The notes: generated from the letters alone by a model not told the origin. DNA of 64,000 nucleotides from Streptomyces sp. HNM0575 (GCF_012726265.1 NZ_JAASAG010000010.1:270449-334448); one strand, 5' to 3'; counted from the first letter of the stretch, positions 24,625-32,987 are shown. Program-made: numbers and translations.

Positions 24625-25307
24625 CCACCGGCGTCATGACACCCTCATGGCGCGCCGGGAGTCGTACGCGGCGGTGGGGACTGCTCACCGCCGCGGCGGC
24701 CCTCGCCGTCACCGCAGCCGTGCTGCTGGCGACCGCGTGGCTCCGGCAGCAGCCCTCCCCTCCCCAGGCACCGCAAGCAGCGGCGACACACCGGCACGAC
24801 GCCGACAGCGCACCGGAGGCCAAGGGCAAACACCCCAAGGCCGCCGCGCTACCGCCTTCAAGTCCCGAGCGCATCCGGATTCCCTCCCTGGGCGTCTCTT
24901 CGTCCCTGGAGACCCTCGGCCTTGATCAGAACCAGGCCATGGAAACTCCACGAGATCCCCAACGGGCAGGCTGGTACGAGCCGGGCACGGCCCCCGGCTC
25001 GCAGGGTCCCGCGGTCATCGCCGGCCACGTCACCTGGAACGGAACCCCCGCGGTCTTCCACCGCCTGGGCGAGATGAAGCCCGGCAGCCGCATCGAGGTC
25101 ACACGACAGGACGGACGAACAGCCCTCTTCACCGTGGAGCGGACCGCCCGGTACCCGAAGAAGGACTTCCCGACCATCGAGGTCTACCGCGACACCGACC
25201 GGCCGGCACTCCGCCTCATCACCTGCGGCGGCAAGTACTCATCCAAGGACCGCTACTACTCCGACAACGTCGTGATCTTCGCATCACTCACCAGCACCCA
25301 CAGATAG
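24621..25307 (+). CDS. Class F sortase
   Basis: 228 residues. An N-terminal membrane helix (WGLLTAAAALAVTAAVLLAT) anchors the enzyme outside the membrane. The sortase fold is shown by PERIRIPSLGVSSSLETLGL, the catalytic His in VIAGHVTWNG (about residue 136), Cys in LRLITCGGKY (about 202) and the Arg in KDRYYSDNVVIF (about 211). Class F is the actinobacterial type, normally paired with a CHRD-like secreted protein as here. It is presumed to attach surface proteins to the cell wall; the substrate motif is unknown. The GTG overlaps the upstream stop. Confidence 0.9.
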   Translation: MTTGVMTPSWRAGSRTRRWGLLTAAAALAVTAAVLLATAWLRQQPSPPQAPQAAATHRHDADSAPEAKGKHPKAAALPPSSPERIRIPSLGVSSSLETLGLDQNQAMETPRDPQRAGWYEPGTAPGSQGPAVIAGHVTWNGTPAVFHRLGEMKPGSRIEVTRQDGRTALFTVERTARYPKKDFPTIEVYRDTDRPALRLITCGGKYSSKDRYYSDNVVIFASLTSTHR

Positions 25308-25421
25308 CCACCGAGGCTCAACTCGCCCTCAGGACAAGCAAGGAGACGCCGGACCCCGTCAAAACGGCGGCCCACAACAAGCGTTCGCGACCGAGCCCCC
25401 GGGGGCGGTGCTACTGCGAAA

Positions 25422-25447
25422 GCCGTTCCCGAGTACTCGGGAACGGC
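25422..25447. promoter_or_regulatory. 26-bp perfect palindrome
   Basis: GCCGTTCCCGAGT followed by its exact complement ACTCGGGAACGGC, 114 bases after the sortase gene and 58 before the next gene. With no loop and no T-tract it fits an operator better than a terminator, though it could serve as the sortase transcript end. Confidence 0.55.
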
Positions 25448-25504
25448 GCGGGTACCGCCGGGGTCCTCAATCGTTGATCGGCGCCCAATAGTTGGGAGCT
25501 ACCC

Positions 25505-25891
25505 GTGACCTACCAGTCCTCGCGTCACCCGACGACACCTGCCGTCGACCCAGACGACCGGCCGACGGCGCAGACCGACCCGTCGGCAGAAGAACCATCC
25601 GAACAAGAAGGAACGCGCCTCAAGCTTCACTGCCAAGTCAAACGGGTCGGCCCCTCGGAGCTGCATCCTGATCTCGCCGAAGTCGAACTGTCGGTGCCAC
25701 TTCCCGAGAGCGGAGCATCGGCCCGACGACCAGATCCTCACTCCTTGATCGACCTCGTTTCCCGAGCAGGCTCCAAGACGATCGGAACCAAGGAGGCGAC
25801 CGGTGCGCGCGACCAACTCGTGGCCCTGCTGGAATGGTTGATCGAAGCACACGGGCACGGGCTGGTGAACGTCACCGACCCACGTCACTGA
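25505..25891 (+). CDS. Hypothetical protein in the tRNA-flanked island
   Basis: 128 residues, not recognised. The first ~35 are Pro/Asp/Thr-rich; the rest is mixed alpha/beta (RLKLHCQVKRVGPSELHPDL, GARDQLVALLEWLIEAHGHG). The GTG start has GGGAG upstream. GC is slightly lower than in neighbours. It is the last gene of the island before the right att copy. Confidence 0.55.
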   Translation: MTYQSSRHPTTPAVDPDDRPTAQTDPSAEEPSEQEGTRLKLHCQVKRVGPSELHPDLAEVELSVPLPESGASARRPDPHSLIDLVSRAGSKTIGTKEATGARDQLVALLEWLIEAHGHGLVNVTDPRH

Positions 25892-26021
25892 GCGCAGGAC
25901 GCAACGACATGGCGACCACGACGCAGTACCCCGCACGCCACAACCCGCAGGGTGCTACGGCTTTTCGGCGAAGCCGACGCAGTAAGAGTCCCAGAAAGGA
26001 CGGTGACTGCTTCTCGGCATC

Positions 26022-26046
26022 TCCGTCTCAGTTTCAGTCTCATTCA
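26022..26046 (-). pseudogene. Second integrase-tail-like remnant
   Basis: On the minus strand CTCTGGG...TGAGACTGAAACTGAGACGGAG at 26020-26060 aligns with the 3' end and just-downstream bases of the integrase remnant at 22403-22440 (CTCTGGG...TGAGACGGAAACTGAGACGGAG). The similarity is short, so this is only a trace. Confidence 0.35.
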
Positions 26047-26161
26047 GTACCGCCCAGAGGCGTTCACTGGCATACGGAGAGCCCGTCCGGCAAAGGTCGA
26101 ACACGGCCACGCACTCATCTGAACAAGCACGTACGCAGGGCTGACAGACACCAACAGACTC

Positions 26162-26213
26162 GGAAAGCGTGTTGGGGGCAACCCCTCACGAGTTCGAATC
26201 TCGTATCCTCCGC
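26162..26213 (+). repeat. Right attachment-site copy (attR), 52 bp
   Basis: Exact copy of 22288-22339, i.e. the 3' part of tRNA-Ser(GGA) from the anticodon. No 5' half of a tRNA precedes it, so it is not itself a functional tRNA. Confidence 0.85.
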
Positions 26214-26233
26214 ACCCGCCCGCCGGGCAACGA

Positions 26234-26267
26234 CGAAGGCCCCGACCTGATCAAGGTCGGGGCCTTC
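26234..26267 (+). terminator. Duplicate of the tRNA-Ser terminator
   Basis: GAAGGCCCCGACC-TGATCAA-GGTCGGGGCCTTC, identical to the hairpin at 22361-22393. If 26162-26213 is the displaced original tRNA end, this is the ancestral terminator and the left one came with the element. Confidence 0.8.
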
Positions 26268-26375
26268 GTCGTTGCCGGGTTCGTCATCGCCGGTTCGTCA
26301 TCGCCGGTTCGTCGTGGCCGGGTTCACCGCCGCGCGGTCGCCGAAGGCGGATCCGGAACTTCCCGCCGAGGTCTG

Positions 26376-27395
26376 TCAGGAGCTGGCCGCCGGGTGCGGA
26401 TCGCCGAGGTACGGGAAGCGGTCCAGGGTGTCGGTGTGGGGGCTCAGACCGGTGGGCGGCGCCTCGTTCTTGGTGAGGAACGCGACGCGGATGTCGATGA
26501 CGTCCTCGGTGAACTTCCGGCCGTTGGGATAGACGGCGGCCTTGGAGGGGTCGAAGTGGAGCACGTCCGGCAGGATGCCCTCCTTGTCGAGTGCCGCGAT
26601 CGCCTCCTCGCGCGAGTAGTCGCCGGTGTGGCCCAGCAGGTGCACGAACTGGTCCGTCCACCTGGCCCGGTCGTCGACCGGCTCGCTGGCGTTGTACTCC
26701 TCCTTGGTGTCGTCGGTGTTGAAGAAGCTGCTGACCGAGGGGTGCCCGGCGCGGTCGGCGTGGACGAGTTCGCCGTCGCGGCGGACGCTGCACCGGCCCC
26801 AGATGCGCAGCTCGGGGTCGGGGGCCAGCTCCCGGGTCGGCAGTTCGATGGCCATGGAGAAGACGTTGGCCGTGGTGTTTGAGTCGACGCCGGTCCACGG
26901 TGACTTCCCGTCCAGGTGCGGGGCGGTGAAGTTCCGCTTGCCACTGGTGTCGAACAGGTTCGTGATGCCGTCGAAGTCGAAGAAGAAGGCGTCGCTGCGA
27001 CTGCCGGCGGACACCTTGTAGTCGCCGCTGGTGACCACGTTGGCCCGGGGACCGAAGGAGACGGCGGCATCGGACACGATCTCGGTGCCGACCGCCTCGG
27101 GCTCACGGGACTGCGCACCGGTCGCCATGAAGACGCTGTAGGTCTGCCCGCCGTCGGCCGCCGCCGGGCTGAAGACCCAGCTGAAGGCGACGTCGGTCAG
27201 GTAGTCGCCGTCGTTGTCGATGTTCAGCCGGTACACCGAATCGGGGTGCATGGCATCGGCGTTGGGGTTCGCGTTCAGGATGAGTACGGTCCTGTCCGGA
27301 TCGGCGGGTGCCTGGAAGGCGTACAGGTCGCACAAGTCGAGCCGCTGGTCGCCGAGCGGCGACCCGAGGCTGAGGCCGGTGAAGTGGTTGGACAC
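26376..27395 (-). CDS. DUF4331 family protein
   Basis: 339 residues: MSNHFTGLSLGSPLGDQRLD, CDLYAFQAPADPDRTVLILN, ANPNADAMHPDSVYRLNIDN and FFFDFDGITNLFD, the pattern of DUF4331. Unlike many members it has no signal peptide. The GTG at 27395 was chosen because it matches the family start and has AGAGGAAG upstream. A 15-base direct repeat lies in the promoter region. The function is unknown. Single gene. Confidence 0.87.
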   Translation of the reverse strand: MSNHFTGLSLGSPLGDQRLDLCDLYAFQAPADPDRTVLILNANPNADAMHPDSVYRLNIDNDGDYLTDVAFSWVFSPAAADGGQTYSVFMATGAQSREPEAVGTEIVSDAAVSFGPRANVVTSGDYKVSAGSRSDAFFFDFDGITNLFDTSGKRNFTAPHLDGKSPWTGVDSNTTANVFSMAIELPTRELAPDPELRIWGRCSVRRDGELVHADRAGHPSVSSFFNTDDTKEEYNASEPVDDRARWTDQFVHLLGHTGDYSREEAIAALDKEGILPDVLHFDPSKAAVYPNGRKFTEDVIDIRVAFLTKNEAPPTGLSPHTDTLDRFPYLGDPHPAASS

Positions 27396-27461
27396 GGCGG
27401 GCACTTCCTCTCTCACTCCCTGAAGGCCAGAGCGCACGAACGGCCATTCCGCAACTCACAC

Positions 27462-27503
27462 ATAGAGGCCTGCACCTCATATAGGGATATAGAGGCCTGC
27501 ACC
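27462..27503. promoter_or_regulatory. 15-bp direct repeat upstream of the DUF4331 gene
   Basis: ATAGAGGCCTGCACC occurs at 27462-27476 and 27489-27503, 27 bases start to start, in an AT-richer stretch 65-110 bases before the start codon. The spacing suggests a regulator binding two sites. Confidence 0.5.
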
Positions 27504-27633
27504 CTGGAAGTGCGGACAAGCTAGCCCGCCGCACCAGCCCGGCCCGGGATGAAGAGGTTGCTGCTGTCGATCAACCCCCGAACAGCGCAGCCGTCCGCAT
27601 TCGCACACTCCCCGCCGCCGGCGTACGTCGTCC

Positions 27634-28455
27634 TCAGCCGGCCGAGGCGGCCAGCGCCGCCCAGGTGCGGGGCCCCACCACGCCGTCGACGTCGAGGTGC
27701 CGCGCCCGCTGAAAGGCCTTCACGGCCTTGGCTGTTGCCGGTCCCGCGACGCCGTCGGCGGCCACCTTGCGGCCGTTGGCGCGGAGGAGCCTCTGTACGG
27801 CGGTGACGGCGTGGCCGCGGTCGCCCCTGCGCACGGTGACGATCAGCGCCCGCCAGGTGTCGCCGCCGACCACGCCGTCGACGGCGAGCGAGCGGTCCCG
27901 CTGGTACGCGCGTACCCGGGCGGCGGTGTCGCGGCCGAACTCGCCGTCGGGGTCGGTGCGGTGGCCGTGCGCGGTGAGCAGGTACTGCACCGCGCGTACG
28001 GTTTCGCCCTCGGCACCGGTCTTCAGCAGCGGCCAGGAACGGGGGCCTCTTCCGGGCGCGGTGGGTTCCGTACCGGGGGCGGGAGCCTTATCGCCCGGAG
28101 GCGTCGCACCGGGTGCCGCCTTGCTCGGCGTCGTCCCGTCGGGCACCGACCCGCCGGGGACCGTGTCGCCGGGAGCGGCGCAGCCGGACACCGCCGTGTC
28201 GTCCGTATCGCAGCCCGGTTGGGCGGGGGACGGGGCGCCTGAGGGCGGCGATGTCGACGGGCAGTCGTCCCCCGCGCACGTGCCGGCGGCGGCCGGCGGA
28301 GCGCTGTCCGCCCGGCCCCGTCCGTCGGCGCACGCGGAGAGGACGGCGGCGAGCAGCGCGATCACGATCACGCCCGAGCGCAGCGTACGCCGCCGGAACC
28401 GGTGCCCAACTGCGGCCGGTGCGCGGCCGATCCACGATCCGGGCTCGGTGTTCAT
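27634..28455 (-). CDS. Lipoprotein with two peptidoglycan-binding domains
   Basis: 273 residues. The ATG at 28455 has GGGAG upstream. After an Arg-rich cytoplasmic start comes a lipoprotein signal (SGVIVIALLAAVLSACADG, lipobox LSAC). A Pro/Gly/Asp-rich spacer with four cysteines follows, then two PG_binding_1 repeats: TVRAVQYLLTAHGHRTDPDG...VDGVVGGDTWRAL and AVTAVQRLLRANGRKVAADG...VDGVVGPRTWAAL. It should sit on the outer membrane face and bind cell-wall peptidoglycan. No catalytic domain is present. Confidence 0.85.
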   Translation of the reverse strand: MNTEPGSWIGRAPAAVGHRFRRRTLRSGVIVIALLAAVLSACADGRGRADSAPPAAAGTCAGDDCPSTSPPSGAPSPAQPGCDTDDTAVSGCAAPGDTVPGGSVPDGTTPSKAAPGATPPGDKAPAPGTEPTAPGRGPRSWPLLKTGAEGETVRAVQYLLTAHGHRTDPDGEFGRDTAARVRAYQRDRSLAVDGVVGGDTWRALIVTVRRGDRGHAVTAVQRLLRANGRKVAADGVAGPATAKAVKAFQRARHLDVDGVVGPRTWAALAASAG

Positions 28456-28645
28456 GGCAACTCCCAAGGGCCACGTGAGGCATACGGCGCGCGTGACGGC
28501 GGGCACGAGTGGACGGGGCGAGAGTGGCAGACGGTAGCGCGTCACGGACAGGGCGCGTACGGCGGACGGCCCCGCAACGGCGGCGGCGCCCCGTCGCCCG
28601 GCCCAGGATGAGCGAACGCCCGGGCGGGAGCCCCGGCCGCCCGCC

Positions 28646-29377
28646 CTACCCGGCGCCCTGACCGGAAGCCGCGAAGCGACCCCGGAACAGATCGCGGAGC
28701 AGCGCGATCTCGGCCATGTGATGGATGAATTCGAGGTTCGCGCCCCACAGCACGCCGATGAACGGGTCGTCGGGGTCGGATCCGTACGGATACTGCGAGA
28801 ACCCGACCGTGTCGAGCTGCTCCTCGGTCACGCCGCCGACGCTCTCCCGCCAGCGGGCGATCAGCTCCCAGAACCGCTCCAGCGCCGCCGCGGCGGAGGG
28901 GGTGAAGTCGACCAGCAGCTTCGGCTCGCGCCGCCGCTCACCGAAGGTCCACTCCCATCCGCCCGCGAAGTGGAAGTGCAGGTGCGCCAGCCGCCACGCG
29001 ATGGTCGTCACCGGCGTCACGTCGGGCTCCCGCGGTCCGGTGTGCGCCAGGACCTGCTCGACCCGCGCCGCGGTCACGCTCCAGTCCTCGGCGATCTTGG
29101 CGACGCTCATGCCTCCGGCGGCCTGCCGGGCCACCTCGGCGTACTCGCCGGCCGGAATGTCCGGCGCGCCCTGGTCGAGCACCCACTCGCCCGGCCCGAA
29201 CGCCCTCGGCGTCACCGCCTCGCCCCGGCGCCGCAGCGACCAGCAGCCGGGCACCGGCTCCCACAGGAACTCCTCGTCGCCGAGCCCCGCCAGCCGCACC
29301 TCGGCCATCTCCCTGGCCCGGTCGAACTGGTCGAGCAGCAAGCCCAACCGGTCGGTCCGCGCACCCTGGGTCTCCAT
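28646..29377 (-). CDS. DinB superfamily protein
   Basis: 243 residues, four-helix DinB/YfiT-like fold. Candidate metal-ligand histidines are in WRLAHLHFHF and FIHHMAEIALLRDLF. WEPVPGCWSLRR and PFIGVLWGANLEF are typical of the actinobacterial DinB_2 type. Members are thiol-dependent transferases, some using mycothiol, but the substrate here is unknown. A central segment (SVAKIAEDWSVTAARVEQVL) resembles a helix-turn-helix insertion. The ATG has GGGGAG upstream. Single gene. Confidence 0.8.
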   Translation of the reverse strand: METQGARTDRLGLLLDQFDRAREMAEVRLAGLGDEEFLWEPVPGCWSLRRRGEAVTPRAFGPGEWVLDQGAPDIPAGEYAEVARQAAGGMSVAKIAEDWSVTAARVEQVLAHTGPREPDVTPVTTIAWRLAHLHFHFAGGWEWTFGERRREPKLLVDFTPSAAAALERFWELIARWRESVGGVTEEQLDTVGFSQYPYGSDPDDPFIGVLWGANLEFIHHMAEIALLRDLFRGRFAASGQGAG

Positions 29378-29902
29378 GCCCGGCTCCCCTCCACGGCCAC
29401 GCGTCCCGTACGCCCCGCGCTCAGCCGGAAGCTAGCGGCTCACCGCACGCAGGCGCGACCGGTTTCTCCGCCCACGGAAGCGCTGCGCCACCCTGCCGGC
29501 CGGCCTTTCCGCCGCGCCTGTCCGCCTCAAGTCCGCCCCGCGCCAGCCCAGTTGCAACGGCCGGGCCGGTTGAGTCGGTCAAGGAGACCAAGGAGGACAG
29601 AAGCAATCCCGGGCGTCTTACGGACAGTTGACAGGCCGGCGGATAGAACTGGGCAAGCCTCCCAAGCCGCTGGTGTCACGTACGAACGACTCCGAGGCTT
29701 CCAACGCGTCGGCGGTGCGGCGCAGCACCACCCGCTGTCGCGCTGTCGCCGGGCACAAGGCGCCCGCCTCCCGGATTCATCACATCCGGACAACGATCCT
29801 CACCTGCGGCGGAAGGCGGAGCAGACTGACCCGTACCGGCCCTGACCTGGAGAAGAACCACCCCGGAAGGCCCCGCCTTCCGCACCGGAGGTACCGCGCC
29901 CT
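29378..29902. other. Intergenic region upstream of the permease pair
   Basis: 525 bases. Several frames are open but none shows coding bias. It should hold the divergent promoters of the DinB gene and the permease operon. I looked for a zinc-regulator box and ribosomal-protein paralogues, which sometimes neighbour such permeases, and could not establish either. Confidence 0.4.
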
Positions 29903-30928
29903 GTGACCACGACGACCAAGGCAGCCTCCCCCGCGTCCGAGCAACGGCACGACGCGGAGGAGGAACAGGAGCCGCGGGGCCGCCGGTTCGACTCGTCCCA
30001 TCTGCTGATCCTGCTGCTGCTCTCGGTGGTCGCGATGCAGGGGCCGATCCGCCGGGCGGTGTCATCGCCCGAAGTGCAGAGCTGGATGACCGTGTTCGTG
30101 GCGGTCGTCGTGCAGGCGCTGCCGTTCCTGGTGCTCGGCGTGCTGCTCTCCGCGGTCATCGCGGTCTTCGTACCGCCCTCGTTCTTCGCCCGCGCACTGC
30201 CGCGCAGCCCCGTGCTCGCCGTACCGGTCGCCGGGGCCGCCGGGGCCGCGCTCCCGGGCTGCGAGTGCGCGTCGGTGCCGGTCGCGGGCGCGCTCGTACG
30301 CAGGGGTGTCACACCCGCCGCGGCACTGGCGTTCCTGCTGTCCGCCCCCGCCATCAACCCGATCGTGCTGACGGCCACCGCCGTCGCGTTCCCCCGCGAT
30401 CCGGAGATGGTCCTCGCCCGGTTCGCGGCCAGCCTGGTCGTGGCGTGCGCGATGGGCTGGCTGTGGCACCGCCTCGGCCGTACGGACTGGCTGCGTCCCC
30501 CGTCCCGCCCGTCCTCCGAGGATCTCGGCAAGGGGGCGGCCTTCTGGGGTTCCGTACGTCATGACGTCATGCACGCGGGCGGCTTCCTGGTCGTCGGGGC
30601 GATGGCCGCGGCCACGCTCAAGTCCGCCGTACCCGCGAACTGGCTGCGCGCCGCCGCCGGCAACCCCGCGGTGTCCGTTCTCGCGCTCGCGGCCCTCGCG
30701 GTGCTGCTGTCGATCTGCTCGGAGGCCGATGCGTTCGTGGCCGCGTCGCTGACCCAGTTCTCGCTGACCGCTCGGCTGGCCTTCCTCGTCGTGGGACCGA
30801 TGATCGATCTGAAGCTCTTCGCCATGCAGGCCGGGACCTTCGGCCGGGGCTTCGCCCTGCGGTTCGCCCCCGCCACCTTCGCGCTCGCCGTCGCCGTGTC
30901 GGCGCTCACCGGGGCGGTCCTGCTGTGA
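29903..30928 (+). CDS. Permease of the UPF0718 / DUF318 (ArsP-like) family
   Basis: 341 residues with about eight membrane helices. The conserved GAALPGCECASVPVAGALVR and LSAPAINPIVLTATAVAF motifs mark the family; the pair Cys-x-Cys in GCECAS may bind a metal. A charged cytoplasmic loop separates the two halves. The GTG start at 29903 follows GGAGG. The stop overlaps the next gene by four bases (GTGA), and the two are always found together as a two-component permease. The substrate is unproven; metal transport is a guess from the family. Confidence 0.87.
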   Translation: MTTTTKAASPASEQRHDAEEEQEPRGRRFDSSHLLILLLLSVVAMQGPIRRAVSSPEVQSWMTVFVAVVVQALPFLVLGVLLSAVIAVFVPPSFFARALPRSPVLAVPVAGAAGAALPGCECASVPVAGALVRRGVTPAAALAFLLSAPAINPIVLTATAVAFPRDPEMVLARFAASLVVACAMGWLWHRLGRTDWLRPPSRPSSEDLGKGAAFWGSVRHDVMHAGGFLVVGAMAAATLKSAVPANWLRAAAGNPAVSVLALAALAVLLSICSEADAFVAASLTQFSLTARLAFLVVGPMIDLKLFAMQAGTFGRGFALRFAPATFALAVAVSALTGAVLL

Positions 30929-31728
30929 ACCGGACGGCACAGGCGGTCGTGCTCTTCCTCACCGGCGGCGCCGTGCTGCGCGCGGGCTTCACCGACCTCT
31001 ATCTCCAGTACGTGAAGGCCGGGTTGCGCCCGCTGCTGCTCGCGGCCGGCTTCGTACTGATCGCCGCGGCGGCCGCCACGGTCTGGTACGAGATGCGCGC
31101 CGCCCGCGCGAACCGTACGGCCCGTACAGCCCGTACGCCCGGCACGCCGGATCCCGACCGCAACCACGAGGACGGGGACGACGCGGACGGGGACAGCGAG
31201 AACGGGGCGCAGACCCACGCGCACACCCACCGCGAACCCCGTGTCTCCTGGCTCCTGGTGCTCCCCTTCTTCGCCCTCATCCTGGTGGCCCCTCCCGCGC
31301 CCGGCTCCTACAGCGCCCTGCGCTCGGGCACCGCCCTCCAGCCGACGTGGGACTTCGCGAAGCTGCCCGCGGACGACCCGCTGCGGCTCGAACTCCTCGA
31401 CTACGCCAGCCGCGCCGCTTACGACCACGGACGCTCGCTCGACGACCGCCGCATCAAGGTCACCGGGTTCGTCGCCCTCGACCGCGGCGGCACCCCGTAT
31501 CTGACGCGCATGGTCCTCAACTGCTGCGCCGCCGACGCCCGCCCCGTGAAGATCGGCCTGACCGGACACACGCCGACGACCGCGCTCCCGCCCGACAGCT
31601 GGATCGAGATCACCGGCGCATACACCGGAAGGAAGGCGAAGGACCCCGTCAACGGGGGCGTCATCCCTTTCATCAAGGTCGACAAGGTCCACCAGGTACC
31701 GGCTCCCCGCGACCCGTACGGAAACTGA
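30925..31728 (+). CDS. TIGR03943 family permease subunit (YcgQ-like)
   Basis: 267 residues. Two N-terminal membrane helices (QAVVLFLTGGAVLRAGFTDL, LLLAAGFVLIAAAAATVWYE), an Asp/Glu/His-rich loop (DGDSENGAQTHAHTH) that may bind metal, a third helix, and an extracellular domain with LTRMVLNCCAADARPVKIGL and PDSWIEITG. It is co-translated with the preceding permease and forms its partner. Confidence 0.87.
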   Translation: MNRTAQAVVLFLTGGAVLRAGFTDLYLQYVKAGLRPLLLAAGFVLIAAAAATVWYEMRAARANRTARTARTPGTPDPDRNHEDGDDADGDSENGAQTHAHTHREPRVSWLLVLPFFALILVAPPAPGSYSALRSGTALQPTWDFAKLPADDPLRLELLDYASRAAYDHGRSLDDRRIKVTGFVALDRGGTPYLTRMVLNCCAADARPVKIGLTGHTPTTALPPDSWIEITGAYTGRKAKDPVNGGVIPFIKVDKVHQVPAPRDPYGN

Positions 31729-31906
31729 GCGACCGTCCGCACTCCGCCTCTCCACACCAGCCCGTTCAACTGCGGGGCGTGCGGCCTTTCTTGACCACCC
31801 GTCGCCGTACGTCACCGCAATCGGAACCGGCGGAAGAGGACACGGAATCGGCCGCCGCGTGCCCAAACCGGCGTGTGCTGCATCCGATGCCCGGCACGCC
31901 CATCAC

Positions 31907-31950
31907 GGCGTGTTCCGCGGAATGACCGGAGTCCCGCAATACTCTCTGTG
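31907..31950 (+). promoter_or_regulatory. Two-block upstream element, copy 1
   Basis: GGCGTGTTC and GCAATACTCTCTGT, 26 bases apart start to start, about 60-100 bases before the first small secreted gene. The blocks recur ahead of copies 2, 4 and 5. Confidence 0.5.
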
Positions 31951-32008
31951 ATTGCCTACATGCGATCGGTTACTGGTCGTGTCAAGCCCCTCAGAAAGTG
32001 GAGATGAA

Positions 32009-32338
32009 ATGCGCAAGCTTCGCGAAGCTGCTGCCGTAGTCGCCGTGCTCGGCACCGTCACCGTCGTCGGCGCCGGAGTAGCGGCCGCTCACGAGGAGCC
32101 GCCGGCCTCCGTGAGCATCACCTGCGAGCAGGACACCGGCAACAACACCCTCACCACCCAGGAGGGCGGCCTCGTCAACGCCGCAGACGCCCTCAACGGC
32201 GGCGACGCCAACTCCAGCGCCAACCAGCAGCTCTGCGGCCTCTCGAACGAGGACCCGGAGAACACCGCGGGCGACGCCACCGGCGGCGCGGGCGGCGCCA
32301 TCGGCGGCATCACCGTCGGCGCGGTCGCTGCTCCCTGA
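32009..32338 (+). CDS. Small secreted protein, tandem family member 1
   Basis: 109 residues. A signal peptide (MRKLREAAAVVAVLGTVTVV, GAGVAAA) is followed by a mature domain with two cysteines: SITCEQDTGNNTLTTQEG, VNAADALNGGDANSSANQQL, then CGLSNEDPENTAGDATGG and a Gly-rich end. It is one of five adjacent paralogues. GTGGAG lies before the ATG. I do not recognise a described family; it is neither a chaplin nor a rodlin by motif. The Asn/Gln/Gly content suggests an extracellular structural or adhesive role, which is inference. Confidence 0.8.
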   Translation: MRKLREAAAVVAVLGTVTVVGAGVAAAHEEPPASVSITCEQDTGNNTLTTQEGGLVNAADALNGGDANSSANQQLCGLSNEDPENTAGDATGGAGGAIGGITVGAVAAP

Positions 32339-32363
32339 TCGGGACTGACCAGCGGAGGACTCG

Positions 32364-32387
32364 GGGACCGGGCGATCGCCCGGTCCC
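32364..32387 (+). terminator. Terminator after small secreted gene 1
   Basis: GGGACCGGGCGA/TCGCCCGGTCCC, a perfect 24-base palindrome followed by TTA, 26 bases past the stop. Confidence 0.8.
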
Positions 32388-32514
32388 TTAGTCGTGCCCC
32401 GCTTTCCCTCTCTTCGTCCCCCTCCCTGATGTGGACCGGCGGGCGCCCGGTACGTGCTCGACGTCGGGCGCAGTCCGAGGAGGAGGCTCACATCAGTGGT
32501 AAATCATCCCAATA

Positions 32515-32562
32515 CGGCGTGTTGCACATTGAGTCGGCGTCCACAGCAATACGGTCGGTCAC
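32515..32562 (+). promoter_or_regulatory. Two-block upstream element, copy 2
   Basis: CGGCGTGTTGCA then GCAATACGGTCGGTCA, 27 bases apart from GTGTTG to GCAATAC, ahead of small secreted gene 2. Confidence 0.5.
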
Positions 32563-32619
32563 TGTCTACGCACGGTCCCTTACTGATCGTGTTCAAGTCG
32601 TTCGGAAAGTGGAGATGAA

Positions 32620-32934
32620 ATGCGCAAGCTTCGCGAAGCTGCTGCCGTAGTCGCCGTGCTCGGCACCGTCACCGTCGTCGGCGCAGGGGTTGCCGCCGCC
32701 GGCGAGGAGCCGCCGGCCGCCGTGAGCATCACCTGCGAGCAGGACCTCGGCAACAACACCCTCACCAACCAGGAGGGCGGCACCGTCAACGCCGCCAACC
32801 TCCTCAACGGCGGCGACGCCAACTCCAGCGCCAACCAGCAGCTCTGCGGCCTCGAGAACGAAGACCCGGAGAACACCGCGGGCGACGCCACCGGCGGCCT
32901 CGGCGGCACCATCGCCGGAATCACCGTCGGCTGA
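32620..32934 (+). CDS. Small secreted protein, tandem family member 2
   Basis: 104 residues and the closest relative of member 1: the signal peptide is nearly identical, and the DNA around the start (AAGTGGAGATGAAATGCGCA) is the same. The mature part reads SITCEQDLGNNTLTNQEGG, NLLNGGDANSSANQQLCGLE, NEDPENTAGDATGGLGG. Both cysteines are kept. The tail is shorter than in member 1. It has its own terminator. Confidence 0.8.
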   Translation: MRKLREAAAVVAVLGTVTVVGAGVAAAGEEPPAAVSITCEQDLGNNTLTNQEGGTVNAANLLNGGDANSSANQQLCGLENEDPENTAGDATGGLGGTIAGITVG

Positions 32935-32957
32935 TCGCAGAACCGCTTGAAAGAACT

Positions 32958-32987
32958 TCGGGGACCGGGCAATCGCCCGGTCCCCGA
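32958..32987 (+). terminator. Terminator after small secreted gene 2
   Basis: Stem TCGGGGACCGGGC / GCCCGGTCCCCGA with loop AATC, related in sequence to the terminator after gene 1. Confidence 0.85.

Noticed and set aside
23589..25307. 572-residue frame joining the CHRD region and the sortase
   Set aside because: The first two thirds are the wrong frame of the CHRD-like gene; the sortase begins at the GTG overlapping that gene's stop.
25834..26250. Open frame running through the right att copy
   Set aside because: Basic, low-complexity translation with no similarity, and it reads through tRNA-derived sequence.
29628..29906. Possible remnant of a ribosomal protein S18 paralogue (QAAGVTYERLRGF resembles DAAGVTYVDYK...LLRKF)
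   Set aside because: Only about a dozen residues match, the frame has no start or downstream similarity, and coding bias is absent.
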